Assembly (NCBI GenBank): GCA_963768765.1
Contig: CAVYJK010000028.1
Span: 124,001 to 188,000 of the forward strand
Direction: 5' to 3'
Length of the DNA stretch: 64,000 nucleotides
DNA from: DASWLF01 sp963768765
Lineage (GTDB): Bacteria; Desulfobacterota; Desulfobaccia; Desulfobaccales; 0-14-0-80-60-11
Part shown: positions 39,731-48,990 of the stretch, piece after piece
Layout: each line of letters begins with the position of its first letter
Position numbering within the stretch: position 1 is the stretch's first letter
Position numbers and translations under genes: made by a program
The notes under the pieces: generated by a model
Seen by the model: the letters and a program-made list of their open reading frames with translations, nothing else
What the model was told of the DNA's origin: nothing
Databases searched by the model: none

Positions 39731-40360
39731 TTAGCAAGCGGGCTGCAAAAGCCAGCCCACCCAGGTGAAGCTCTTTTCCGGCGGCAGTTCCGCTACCCAC
39801 TCCTCCCGGGTGAGGCGGCGTTGCAACCGCCAGCCCGCCTGCCGGTACCGGGCCAGCAGTTCGTCTTCCTGGGAATCCTTGAAACCCGAAAGGATGAGGC
39901 AACCGGGGACGCCCGTAAGCCGGGAGAATTCAGCCACTTTATCCAATTGCACCGTAAAGGGCAGGTTGGCCAGGATTACGGCAAAGGAACCCCGCAGGCA
40001 TTCGGTGGAGCCCTGCACCAGGCGCACCGCCCCGGCCAGACCGTTGGCCAGGGCGTTGTCCCGGGACACCAGGACCGCCCGGCGGGACAGGTCCACCCCG
40101 ACGCAGGGCCGGGGCGCCAAGGCCGCGGCGGCCAGCAGCAGCACCCCCGAACCGCAGCCCACGTCCAGCAGCCGGGCCCGGAGGGGCAGCGGCCCGACTT
40201 CCAGGGCCTCTTGCAGCAGGTCCAGGCACAGGCGGGTGGTGGGGTGGCCCGGGGGAAAGACGGCCCCCGTCCGGAGCACCAGGACCCGTTCCCCGGGGCG
40301 GGCCAGGTACGGCCGCCACCGGGACCGGAGCACCAGTTGGTCGGTTAACCGGTAGAGCAT
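39731..40360 (-). CDS. Class I SAM-dependent methyltransferase (PrmA/PrmC-like)
   Basis: A 209-residue Rossmann methyltransferase. The SAM loop is LLDVGCGSGVLLLAAA, the acidic strand is CVGVDLSRRAV, and the post-motif IV reads ILANLPF, which recalls the (N/D)PP(Y/F) site of protein or N6-type methylases. The second half (GCLILSGFKDSQEDELLARY) resembles PrmA. The target could be a ribosomal protein or another factor; sequence alone does not decide. The gene stands alone on the minus strand, divergent from the GreA-like gene. Confidence 0.75.
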   Translation of the reverse strand: MLYRLTDQLVLRSRWRPYLARPGERVLVLRTGAVFPPGHPTTRLCLDLLQEALEVGPLPLRARLLDVGCGSGVLLLAAAALAPRPCVGVDLSRRAVLVSRDNALANGLAGAVRLVQGSTECLRGSFAVILANLPFTVQLDKVAEFSRLTGVPGCLILSGFKDSQEDELLARYRQAGWRLQRRLTREEWVAELPPEKSFTWVGWLLQPAC

Positions 40361-40547
40361 CTCTCAAATCATCCTCATTTCTAGTGCCACCCTTCCGGGG
40401 CCCTGTCAAGGCGCGCCCGCAGGAAAAATCGGGTTGGCGCCATTGTTTCCGAGGTTGACCCTGCCTATCTTTTCAGATAAGAATATGAGGCGAAGATTAA
40501 ATCCCATTATATTTTGAAGACTTAAACGAAATTTTGGGTGGGGTTTT

Positions 40548-41027
40548 TTGGGCAAGATTCTTTTAACCCGGGCAGGCTATGAAAAGCTGGTAAAGGAGCT
40601 GGAGCTCCTGAGCCGGGTGGAGCGCCCCCAGGTCGTGCGGGAACTGCTGGAGGCCGCCCAGGAAGGCGGGGTGGAGAAGAACCCCGATTTCCAGTCCGCC
40701 CTGGCCCAGCGGCAGAAGCTGGACCGGCGCATCAAGCAGTTACAGCAGACCCTGGTTAACGCCGAAGTTCTGGTGGGCAGCAACCTCTCCCCCACTAAGG
40801 TGCGGTTCAATTCCCGGGTCCGGGTCCGCAACCTGGACACCGGTCGGGAGCAGGAGTTCAAATTGGTGGGGACCCTGGAGGCCGATGCGGCTTCGGGCCG
40901 CCTGTCCACCACCTCGCCCCTGGGGCGGGCTTTGCTGGGCCGCACCCCCGGCGAGCAGGTGCAGATCCAGACACCCCGGGGTCTCAGGTCATACCGGGTC
41001 CTGGAGATCCGGATGGAAGAGGCATGA
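40548..41027 (+). CDS. GreA/GreB-family transcription elongation factor
   Basis: A 159-residue protein with the Gre architecture: an N-terminal coiled-coil (GYEKLVKELELLSRVERPQV) whose tip is acidic or polar, and a C-terminal FKBP-like domain (GTLEADAASGRLSTTSPLGR, LLGRTPGEQVQIQTP). Gre factors stimulate RNA cleavage in backtracked polymerase. The apparent start is TTG at 40548, following GGGTGGGG; no in-frame ATG stands nearby. The stop overlaps the ATG of the zinc exporter (ATGA), so the two form an operon. Confidence 0.85.
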   Translation: MGKILLTRAGYEKLVKELELLSRVERPQVVRELLEAAQEGGVEKNPDFQSALAQRQKLDRRIKQLQQTLVNAEVLVGSNLSPTKVRFNSRVRVRNLDTGREQEFKLVGTLEADAASGRLSTTSPLGRALLGRTPGEQVQIQTPRGLRSYRVLEIRMEEA

Positions 41028-41953
41028 AGGGCTCGCACTCCGAAAAGGCGCACATTCACCGGTTCGAGAGCAGCCGTCGGCGCCTGGCCCTGGCTTTCTG
41101 GACGCAGCTCGTCTTTTTCATAGTGGAACTGGTGGGGGGCATCCTCACCAATTCCCTGGCCCTGCTGGCCGACGCCGGCCACATGCTGAGCGACGTGGCC
41201 GCCCTGGGTTTGAGCCTGCTGGCCCTCCTGTGGGCCGCCAGGCCGCCCACCGCCCAGCGCACCTTCGGCTACCACCGCCTGGAAATCCTGGTGGCCCTGG
41301 TCAACGGCCTGGCGCTGTGGGCCATGGCGGCGTATATTCTTTACGAGGCCGCCGGGCGGTTTTGGCAACCACCCCAGATCAGCGGCGTCCCGCTTATGAT
41401 TATTGCCGCTCTGGGGTTGGCGGTTAACTTGCTTGGCATGTACGTTCTCCTGCCGACCCGGGAGCACAACCTCAATCTCCGGTCGGCGTTTATCCATCTG
41501 TTGTCGGACTCCGTTGCCTCCCTGGCCGCCCTGGGAGCGGGAGTGGCCATCTACTTCAAGGGCTGGTACTGGTTCGATCCCCTGGCCGGGGTGATCGTGG
41601 GGTTGATGATTATTTACGGCAGTTGGCAGCTGGTCTGGGAGGCCGCGGACATCCTGCTGGAGTCCACCCCCCGCCACCTCAACCTGGACCAGGTGCAAGA
41701 AGCCCTGGAAGAGCATCCGTCGGTGAAGCGGGTCCACGACCTCCACATCTGGACCATCGCCTCCGGCATCTACTCCCTGAGCGTCCACGTGGCCATCGAC
41801 AACCACGAAGACCGGGATTGTCTCACCTGGGAACTGGAGGAGCTGCTGCGCCGCCGCTTCGGCTTGGAGCACAACACCATTCAGTTGGAGGGCCCTAACT
41901 TTCACGACCCCCAGGTCTGCCCCTTGAAGCGCCTGGAGGGATTGATCAGCTGA
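41024..41953 (+). CDS. Cation diffusion facilitator, zinc type (CzcD/ZitB-like)
   Basis: A 309-residue Zn2+/H+ antiporter with six transmembrane helices and a C-terminal cytoplasmic metallochaperone-like domain. The zinc site is of the HD-HD kind: HMLSD in helix 2 and HLLSDS in helix 5. A His-rich start (SHSEKAHIHRF) may help capture metal. It is coupled to the preceding Gre gene by a 4-bp overlap. The gene is intact. Confidence 0.92.
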   Translation: MKGSHSEKAHIHRFESSRRRLALAFWTQLVFFIVELVGGILTNSLALLADAGHMLSDVAALGLSLLALLWAARPPTAQRTFGYHRLEILVALVNGLALWAMAAYILYEAAGRFWQPPQISGVPLMIIAALGLAVNLLGMYVLLPTREHNLNLRSAFIHLLSDSVASLAALGAGVAIYFKGWYWFDPLAGVIVGLMIIYGSWQLVWEAADILLESTPRHLNLDQVQEALEEHPSVKRVHDLHIWTIASGIYSLSVHVAIDNHEDRDCLTWELEELLRRRFGLEHNTIQLEGPNFHDPQVCPLKRLEGLIS

Positions 41954-42014
41954 CGCGGCCGCTGCCCCTCGCGGTCCGCTTGCCATAACCGACGACTCAA
42001 CCTGAGGAGGAGCC

Positions 42015-44423
42015 ATGTCATCCAACCGCTGGGAACTGAAACCTGAAAGCCTGCGCGCCGTCTTTGACCCCAATTCTCTGGGGTTCGAAACCACCCTGGA
42101 CTTACCCCCCTTGAAAGAGAAAGTGGTGGGCCAGGAGCGGGCGGTCCACGCCCTGGAGTTCGGCTTGGGAATCAAAGACCTGGAATACAACATCTTCGTG
42201 GCCGGACCGCCCCGGGCCGGGAAGACGGAAACCATCATGGCCTACGTCCAGGAACTGGCGGCCAAGGAGCCGACTCCTCCCGACTGGGCCTACGTCCACA
42301 ACTTCCATGACCCGGAAAAACCCCAGACCTTGAGCCTGCCCACCGGCAAAGGCCGGGTCCTCAAGGCCGACATGGAGGATCTCATCTCCACCCTGCGGGT
42401 GCAAGTTCCCGAGGTCTTCGAAAGTGAGGACTACTCCAACCGCCGGGAAGCCCTGATGCGCAGCTTCACCCAGGAGCGCAACGCCATCCTCCAGAATCTG
42501 GACACCAAGGCCGGCGAGGAGGGCTTTATTCTCAACATCTCGCCCACGGGGCTGATGATCTTTCCCGGGAAAGATGGCAAACCCTTGAGCGAAGAGGAGC
42601 TCAAGGTCTTGGCCGACGAGCAGCGGGAGGAACTGCGCCAGAAGTCTACGACCCTCCACACCGAAATGAACGAGGCCATCCGCAAGATCCGCAAGATGGA
42701 AAAGGAGTACCAGGAAAAAGAGAAAAAGCTGGATCAAGACGTGGCCATGTATGTGGTGGGGCACCACATGGAGGAGCTGCGGGACAAGTATAAAGACCTG
42801 CCCCAGGTAATGGGTTATCTCAAAGACGTGCAGGAAGACATTCTGAAAAACATCGATGACCTGAAGCGCCGGCCCAGCGCCCCCGGACCCTTCCCCTTTC
42901 CCACCCCGGAGCCCAGCTTTACCCAGTACCAGGTAAACGCCTTCGTGGACCACTCGGAGACCAAAGGAGCCCCGGTGGTGATGGAGAACAACCCCACCTA
43001 CCCCAACCTCTTCGGGGCGGTGGAGCGGCGGGCTCAGTTCGGCGCCCTGGTCACCGACTTCACCCTGATCAGGGCGGGGGCCGTCCAGCGGGCCAACGGC
43101 GGCTACCTCATCCTGGAGGCCATGGACCTGCTCCGCTGGTTCTGGTCCTACGAAGCCCTGAAGCGCTGCCTCAGAAACGGGGAAATCAAGATCGAAGACC
43201 CCATGGAGATGTTCGGCCTCATCACCACCCGGACCCTGCAGCCCCAGCCCATACCTTTGAACCTCAAGGTCATCCTCATCGGGGACCCGTATATTTACCA
43301 GATTCTTTATATATATGACGAAAACTTCCACAAGTTCTTCAAGATCAAGGCCCACTTCGACTGGCGGATGCGCAAAAGCGACGACCACGTGGTGAAGTAT
43401 TGCGAGATGGTGGCCGGCTATTGCCGGGAGCAGAAAATCATGCCGCTCCACAAGACGGGCATGGCCCGCCTTATCGAGTACGCCGGGGAACTGGCGGGGC
43501 ATCAGCAAAAGCTCACCCTACAGCTCATGGAAGTCCTGGACGTCCTCAAGGAAGCCAACTACTGGGCCCGGACCAACACCCACGAGGTGATCTTCGGCTC
43601 CGACGTGGAAAAGGCCATCGAGGAGAGGACTTACCGGGTCGACCTGCCGGAAGAGAAGATGCAGGAGTTCATCGACGAAGGCATGCTCTTCATCGAGACC
43701 GAAGGCAGCGTGGTGGGCCAGATGAACGGCCTCTCCGTCTACACCCTGGGGGACCACGCCTTCGGGCGGCCCAGCCGCATTACCGCCACCGTCTCCCTGG
43801 GTAAGGAAGGGGTGGTGGCCATCGACCGGGAGGCCCAGCTGGCCGGCAACATCCACAACAAGGGGGTGCTGATCCTGGCCGGCTATCTGAAGAGCCGCTT
43901 CGCCCAGGACAAGCCCCTGACGCTTTCCGCCAGCCTCACCTTTGAGCAGAGCTACGGCATGGTGGAAGGAGATTCCGCCTCCATGGCGGAGCTGGTGACG
44001 CTGCTGTCCGCCCTGGCTGAGTTGCCTTTATACCAGAACCTCGCCATGACCGGCTCGGTGAGCCAGCGGGGCGAGGCCCAGCCCATCGGCGGGGTCAACT
44101 GGAAGATCGAGGGGTTTTATAAGGTGTGCGAAGCTAGGGGCCTGGACGGCAAACAAGGCGTCATCATCCCCAAGGCCAACGTCCAGGACCTGATGCTGAA
44201 GAAGGAAGTGGTGGACGCGGTCAAAGAGGGCAAATTCCACGTCTGGGCCGTGGGCCACGTGGATGAGGCCCTGGAGCTCCTCACCGGCAGGCCCGCAGGC
44301 CAGCGGCTCCCCGACGGCACCTTCGAGCCCGACACCGTGAACGCCAAGGTGGACCAGAAACTGCGGCAGATGATGGAACTGGCCCGGGAGTTGATGAAGG
44401 AAAAGGAAGAGAAAGAAAAATAA
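42015..44423 (+). CDS. Lon-like ATP-dependent protease (AAA_32 type)
   Basis: An 802-residue protein of the uncharacterised Lon-related family. Residues 64-71 hold the Walker A loop GPPRAGKT. An inserted coiled-coil of about 180-280 (RKIRKMEKEYQEKEKKLDQD) interrupts the ATPase part. The C-terminal S16 peptidase domain has the catalytic serine in EGDSAS (residue about 651) and the lysine in GGVNWKIEGF (about 696). It lacks the N-terminal LON substrate domain of housekeeping Lon. GGAGGAG precedes the ATG. A hairpin terminator follows the gene. Substrates are unknown. Confidence 0.9.
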   Translation: MSSNRWELKPESLRAVFDPNSLGFETTLDLPPLKEKVVGQERAVHALEFGLGIKDLEYNIFVAGPPRAGKTETIMAYVQELAAKEPTPPDWAYVHNFHDPEKPQTLSLPTGKGRVLKADMEDLISTLRVQVPEVFESEDYSNRREALMRSFTQERNAILQNLDTKAGEEGFILNISPTGLMIFPGKDGKPLSEEELKVLADEQREELRQKSTTLHTEMNEAIRKIRKMEKEYQEKEKKLDQDVAMYVVGHHMEELRDKYKDLPQVMGYLKDVQEDILKNIDDLKRRPSAPGPFPFPTPEPSFTQYQVNAFVDHSETKGAPVVMENNPTYPNLFGAVERRAQFGALVTDFTLIRAGAVQRANGGYLILEAMDLLRWFWSYEALKRCLRNGEIKIEDPMEMFGLITTRTLQPQPIPLNLKVILIGDPYIYQILYIYDENFHKFFKIKAHFDWRMRKSDDHVVKYCEMVAGYCREQKIMPLHKTGMARLIEYAGELAGHQQKLTLQLMEVLDVLKEANYWARTNTHEVIFGSDVEKAIEERTYRVDLPEEKMQEFIDEGMLFIETEGSVVGQMNGLSVYTLGDHAFGRPSRITATVSLGKEGVVAIDREAQLAGNIHNKGVLILAGYLKSRFAQDKPLTLSASLTFEQSYGMVEGDSASMAELVTLLSALAELPLYQNLAMTGSVSQRGEAQPIGGVNWKIEGFYKVCEARGLDGKQGVIIPKANVQDLMLKKEVVDAVKEGKFHVWAVGHVDEALELLTGRPAGQRLPDGTFEPDTVNAKVDQKLRQMMELARELMKEKEEKEK

Positions 44424-44451
44424 ATAACTTGCCGGTCAACCGGAAATTTTT

Positions 44452-44475
44452 GGAAGGGCGGGGCGCGCCCCGCCC
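44452..44475 (+). terminator. Hairpin after the Lon-like gene
   Basis: AAGGGCGGGGCG pairs with CGCCCCGCCCTT without mismatch. The T-run is short (TACTTGTG). Confidence 0.6.
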
Positions 44476-44536
44476 TTACTTGTGTTAAGCTGGGCCTGCG
44501 AAAAGCTCAGGCACCCCCCAGGGCAAGGAGTTATCC

Positions 44537-45311
44537 ATGAGAAAAGCCAATTTTCTTTTGCTAATCATCGGGGTGCTGGCGGCCCTGGCCGCGCCCACCT
44601 GGGCCGCCGGCGGCGGGGCCGAAATGTCCCCGGACGAAGCCCTGGCCAGGCTCAAGGAGGGTAACGACCGCTACGTGGCAGGCAAGCCCCAGTACCCCCA
44701 CCAGGGCCGGGAGCGCCGGGCTCTCACCGCGGGCCAGGGGCAGCACCCCTTGGCCACGGTGCTGGCCTGCTCCGATTCCCGGGTGCCGGTGGAGCTCATC
44801 TTCGACCAGGGGCATCGGGGATCTCTTCGTGGTCCGGGTGGCGGGCAACGTGGCCCAGACCGATGAGATCGGCTCCATAGAGTACGCCGTGGAGCACCTG
44901 GCCACCCCGGTGGTGGTGGTCCTGGGGCATACCCAGTGCGGCGCGGTGACCGCGGTGCTGGAAAACGACAAGGTGCCGCCCAACCTCGCCAGCCTGGTGG
45001 CCCCCATCAAGCCGGCGGTGGCCAAGGCCAGGGCGGAAAACCCCGAGGCCGCCAAAGAGGCGCTGCTCAACGCCGCCATCAAGGACAACGTGCTCCAGGC
45101 CATGGGGGACCTGTTCCAGAAAAGCTCCATTATCAAGGCCCAGGTGAAGGCCAAAAAGACCCGGGTGGTGGGAGCCCTCTACGAAATCGATACCGGGCAG
45201 GTGCAGTGGCTGGGACCGCACCCGGACCAGGACAAGTGGCTGGGAGCCAAGGCCATGGGCCCGGCCGCGGGCAAGCCAGCCAAAAAGAAGGCCAAAAAGG
45301 CTGAGGAATAA
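44537..45311 (+). CDS. Exported beta-class carbonic anhydrase, one frame break
   Basis: About 258 residues once one extra base near 44,812 is removed. Zinc ligands are in place: LACSDSRVP supplies the Cys and the Asp/Arg dyad, and LGHTQCGAV supplies His and Cys. The enzyme hydrates CO2 to bicarbonate. A clear signal peptide (NFLLLIIGVLAALAAPTWA) predicts the periplasm, which is less usual for the beta class. The C-terminus is very basic (KPAKKKAKKAEE). A hairpin (GGGCTGGCC-GCC-GGCCAGCCC, 45319-45339) follows. Confidence 0.9.
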
Positions 45312-45318
45312 TAAGAAA

Positions 45319-45339
45319 AGGGCTGGCCGCCGGCCAGCC
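45319..45339 (+). terminator. Hairpin after the carbonic anhydrase gene
   Basis: GGGCTGGCC pairs with GGCCAGCCC across a 3-nt loop; no U-tract follows. The interval up to 45,598 has no supported gene. Confidence 0.5.
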
Positions 45340-45598
45340 CCCGGGGTGAACCCGGCGTAGCCGTCACCGGCGGCCTCGCGGTTTAACGGACGTCGGGCGC
45401 GGACCCGCAGGGGGCCCGGAAATGACCCTCCCTTCAGGTTCCTAACCGCGCCCCAGGGCCCGCTGGCCACCCCGGTGGCGGTAATTTTGCACCACTCGCT
45501 GCTGGTGGACCAGGATTTTCACCAGCAACGACGTAGGGGTGCCCTGCGCCAGGTCCTGCTCCCTGACGCAGGGACAAGTCAGGTAAGGACCCACAGGT

Positions 45599-46072
45599 TT
45601 ATTTCTTGGGCTTGTCGCCATGGGGCGATTCCACTGCCACATCCGGCCGTATGCAAGCCGATTCAGGGGAATCGCACCACTCCGGCAGCGGTTCCCCGGT
45701 CCCTTTCACGGGGCGCTCGAACTGGGACACCACTTGCCAGCCCTTCTGCTTCCAAGCTGACAGGGGCGGGGGCTCGTAGCCGCCGAATTTAAAGCTCACA
45801 GGGCCCCGGGTGTCCAACATCTTCACCTCCACTTCATGGTTGTCCTTCTTGACCCGATAGCCCCATTCGTAGTTGTTGGTGGTGCTGGGGGTGGTCTTTT
45901 TGCCGTAATACATGAGGGTATTGCCGTCTTTCTTGACCCGGGAGAAGGTAAAACAACATTCTCCCGTACCGGAGCCGCCCGGGCCGGTAAGACCGCCGCA
46001 ACCGCAGTTGGCGGCCTTCAACTCCAGGCCGTCCACCTTGTAGCCTCCGTGCACTTTCTCATAACATCCCAT
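45599..46072 (-). CDS. Uncharacterised cysteine-containing protein
   Basis: A 157-residue protein that I do not recognise. AAGGAG seven bases before the ATG at 46072 supports it. It has a Cys/Gly-rich region (AANCGCGGLTGPG, GTGECCFTFSRV) and later a Cys pair (EWCDSPESAC). There is no signal peptide. The pattern of alternating charged and aromatic residues suggests a small beta-rich fold, and the cysteines could bind metal. It is isolated, with no neighbour on its strand closer than folE2. Confidence 0.6.
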   Translation of the reverse strand: MGCYEKVHGGYKVDGLELKAANCGCGGLTGPGGSGTGECCFTFSRVKKDGNTLMYYGKKTTPSTTNNYEWGYRVKKDNHEVEVKMLDTRGPVSFKFGGYEPPPLSAWKQKGWQVVSQFERPVKGTGEPLPEWCDSPESACIRPDVAVESPHGDKPKK

Positions 46073-46449
46073 GACGTTCTCCTTATTGTTGGAAATAGCA
46101 ACCGCCGGAAATTGGTCAGCACTGGTTCCACCGCGGTTAATTTCCCGGAAGCAGTGGAATAATATGGCTAACCATCTACTTTCATTATATTTTTACGTTT
46201 TTTTTCTTAGATTAATTTAATAATCTCCAAGCCCAAAACCAATAGGCATAAGTACCTATTCTGGGCTAGGCAAAACTACCTGTTAGGCCTGGTAGGAGCG
46301 TATCCGCAAAACTGAGAAGGGCGGACCTCCGGTCCGCCCTTACCTGGTTGCTCAACGTCAATTATAAAATGGTATTAGGTGAGAAGCCCAAACCTGGGCC
46401 CCGGGATTGCTCAGCCCGGAAGGCGTCCTACCCCTTCAATCACCATTGG
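46073..46449. other. Non-coding interval with a strong palindrome
   Basis: This is AT-rich near 46,160-46,240 (promoter-like for the minus-strand gene). At 46317-46342 it contains AAGGGCGGACC-TCC-GGTCCGCCCTT, a probable transcription end for folE2 or a repeat unit. No gene is seen. Confidence 0.5.
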
Positions 46450-47259
46450 TCATTCCGACTCAATGTAGGCGTAGGCCGAGTGGTTGTGGATGGATTCGAA
46501 GTTTTCGGACTCCACCGCGTACCAGGTGAAGTTGTCGTTCTGGCTGAGCTTGTGGGCGATCTCCCGGACCACGTCCTCCACGAACATGGGGTTGGCGTAG
46601 GCCTTCTCGGTGACGTGCTTCTCGTCCTGGCGCTTCAAGAGGGCGTAGACCTCGCAGGAGGCGGACTCCTCCACCAGGCGGATCAGGTCCTCGATCCAGA
46701 AAAACTTCTTGTAGCGCACCTGCACCCGCACCTCACCCCGCTGGTTATGGGCCCCCACCTGGCTGATCTCCTTGGAGCAGGGGCACAACGTGGTGATGGG
46801 CACGGTGATCCCCACCACCAGGTCCAGGCGGCCTTCTGCGGACAGGGCCCCGGTGAAAGTGCAGATGTATTCCATCAACCCCCGGGCCCGGGTCACCGGG
46901 GCTTCTTTGTCGATGAAGTAGGGGAAGGTCATTTCGATGTGGGCCGACTGGGCGTGGAGGCGGCTCCGGGTTTCCTCCAGGATGGCGCCGATCTTCTTCA
47001 GGCTGATGTCCCGGCGGTACTCGCTCAGGATCTCGATGAACCGGCTCATGTGGGTGCCCTTGTGGCGGTGGGGCAGATTGACGTACATGTTGATCTTGGC
47101 CACGGTGTGCTGGGTGCCGTTGAATTTGTCCAGGACCACGATGGGGTAAGAGATGTTCTTGACCCCCACCTTGTCGATGTCGATGGTGTGGGGGCTGACG
47201 TGGTTCTGGACATCGACCATGTCCACGGGAATGATAGTAGGGGTTTTGTGAGTAGGCAT
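46450..47259 (-). CDS. folE2: GTP cyclohydrolase FolE2 (type IB)
   Basis: A 269-residue enzyme that opens the GTP ring to give dihydroneopterin triphosphate for folate. Signatures are the ITTLCPCSKEIS metal-site loop, GAHNQRGEVRVQVRY and the LVEESASCEVYALLKR end, typical of the IB class. This class keeps working with metals other than zinc, unlike FolE. GGGAAG stands before the ATG at 47259. The gene is intact and apparently monocistronic; no Zur-like operator was recognised. Confidence 0.95.
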   Translation of the reverse strand: MPTHKTPTIIPVDMVDVQNHVSPHTIDIDKVGVKNISYPIVVLDKFNGTQHTVAKINMYVNLPHRHKGTHMSRFIEILSEYRRDISLKKIGAILEETRSRLHAQSAHIEMTFPYFIDKEAPVTRARGLMEYICTFTGALSAEGRLDLVVGITVPITTLCPCSKEISQVGAHNQRGEVRVQVRYKKFFWIEDLIRLVEESASCEVYALLKRQDEKHVTEKAYANPMFVEDVVREIAHKLSQNDNFTWYAVESENFESIHNHSAYAYIESE

Positions 47260-47309
47260 GGCTTTACTTCCCTGGGAAGTTATTCATGGGTGCGGGAAAT
47301 GATTATTTT

Positions 47310-47525
47310 CCCCCTCACCCTAACCCTCTCCTCCATTGGGGGAGAGGGGGAAACGATGGAATCTGGTTAACACTCCAATCAGCAGGTTGCTGAAATGCCG
47401 GGTTTCGTTTACAGCCAGGCAACGGTGAGCCACTGTAAGTTATTGCTTACCCAATTTGGGGGGTTGGGAGGGGTTTTCAGGGGAGGGCGGGGGGCTTTTG
47501 TCCCCCGGCCCTCCCCTGAAACCAC
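47310..47525. repeat. GC-rich palindromic repeats between hisD and folE2
   Basis: CCCTCTCCTCCATTGGGGGAGAGGG near 47,323-47,350 is one hairpin (CCCTCTCC against GGAGAGGG). TTTCAGGGGAGGGCGGGGGG against CCCCCGGCCCTCCCCTGAAA (47,474-47,521) is another and may end hisD transcription. Confidence 0.55.
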
Positions 47526-47534
47526 CCTATCATA

Positions 47535-48837
47535 TTAAGTATACCTGAAACGTTCAGCCACGGCCCGGGCGTGGACCAGGAGGCCCTCGTTCTCCGCCAG
47601 GGTGATGACCGTGTCCTTCAGGGATGCCAGCGCCTCCGAAGGTCAGGTGCTGAAAAGTGGGCTTCTTGATGAAGTCGTCCACCGAGAGCCCCGAGAACAT
47701 GCGGGCGCAGCCGCCGGTGGGCAGCACGTGGTTGGTGCCCGAGGCGTAGTCCCCCACCGCCACCGGGGCGTAGGGACCCAGGAAGATGGAGCCGGCGTGC
47801 CTGATGCGGGGGAGCAGGGCAAAGGGGTCCCGGGTGACGATCTGCAGGTGCTCCGGGGCGTAGAGATTGGCGAACTGGACGGCTTCTTCCAAGTTCTTGG
47901 CGAGGAGCACCGCGGAGTATTTGGTAAGGGCCGCCTCCATGATTTCCCGCCGGGGCAGGTGCGGCAGCTCGGCGTGAATGAGCTGCACCACCGTGGCAGC
48001 CAGGTCGGCGGCCGGGGTGACCAGCACCGCGGCGGCCTCGGGGTCGTGCTCCACCTGGGACAAGAAGTCCAGGGCCAGGAAGCGGGGCTCCGCCGTCTCA
48101 TCCGCCAGGATGAGGGCCTCGCTGGGGCCGGCGGGGGAATCGATGTCCACCTGGCCGAAAACCAGGAGCTTGGCGGCGGTGACGTATTTGTTGCCCGGCC
48201 CCACGATCTTGTCCACCCGGGGCACGAGATTGGTGCCGTAGGCCAGGGAGCCGATGGCCCAGGGGCCGCCGATCTTAAACAAGCGGTGCGCCCCGGCCAG
48301 ATGGGCGGCCACCAGGGTGGCGGGATTGAGGGCCAGGTCCGGCCCCGGCGGGGTGGCGGCCACGATTTCGGTTACGCCGGCCACCCTGGCGGGGATGATG
48401 CTCATCAGGGCGCTGGAGGGGTACGAGGCCAGGCCTCCCGGGATGTAGCAGCCCACCCGGTGCAGAGGGCGGCTGAGCCGGCCGGCCAGGATGCCGGGCT
48501 GCACTTCCATGGCCCACATCTCCCGCTCCAGCTGGGCCGAGTGAAATTTTTCGATGTTGGCCGCCGCCGCCTTGAGGGCGGTCAGGACCCTGGGGTCCAG
48601 GGCCCGGTAGGCGGCCTCGATCTCTGCCGGAGTGGCCTCCAACTCCGCCGCAGTGAGGCCGGGTTTAAACTGCTCATGCTGCCGCACGGATTCGGCGTCG
48701 CCCTGGGCGCGGATGGCGGCCAGGATGGGCGCCACCGTGGCCAGCACCTGGCTCACGTCTTCCTGGGAGCGCCTCAGGATTTGCTGGCGCCTCTCCGGGG
48801 CGAGCGTGGCCAGATATTCTATGTGCAAACCTGCCAT
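47535..48837 (-). CDS. hisD: Histidinol dehydrogenase, one frame break near the C-terminus
   Basis: The enzyme catalyses the last two steps of histidine synthesis, histidinol to histidine with NAD. Family signatures are GCYIPGGLASYPSSALM, GPGNKYVTAAK, DSPAGPSEALILAD, SQVEHDPEA and the catalytic pair in YAPEHLQ. The start ATG at 48837 is chosen over the TTG at 48858 because AAGAGG lies between them. One extra base near 47,638 shifts the last 35 codons; corrected, it ends EALASLKDTVITLAENEGLL and stops at 47535, giving about 434 residues. The divergent neighbour is RNase R, 150 bp away across an AT-rich promoter region. Confidence 0.93.
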
Positions 48838-48990
48838 GCGCAGGTTCCACCTCTTCAAGGATATAATAGTAAAAATTATATAAGATTGTTTTAATAATCA
48901 CAAATCTAAATAAGTTATATTCAGGGTAGCTGGCCGCAGGGTGGGGCTGGAACGACCTTCCCGGCCAAGAAACCCCTCAAGGAGTAGAGC

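Noticed and set aside
48838..48858. hisD start at the TTG at 48858
   Set aside because: The ribosome site AAGAGG overlaps these codons and points to the ATG at 48837.
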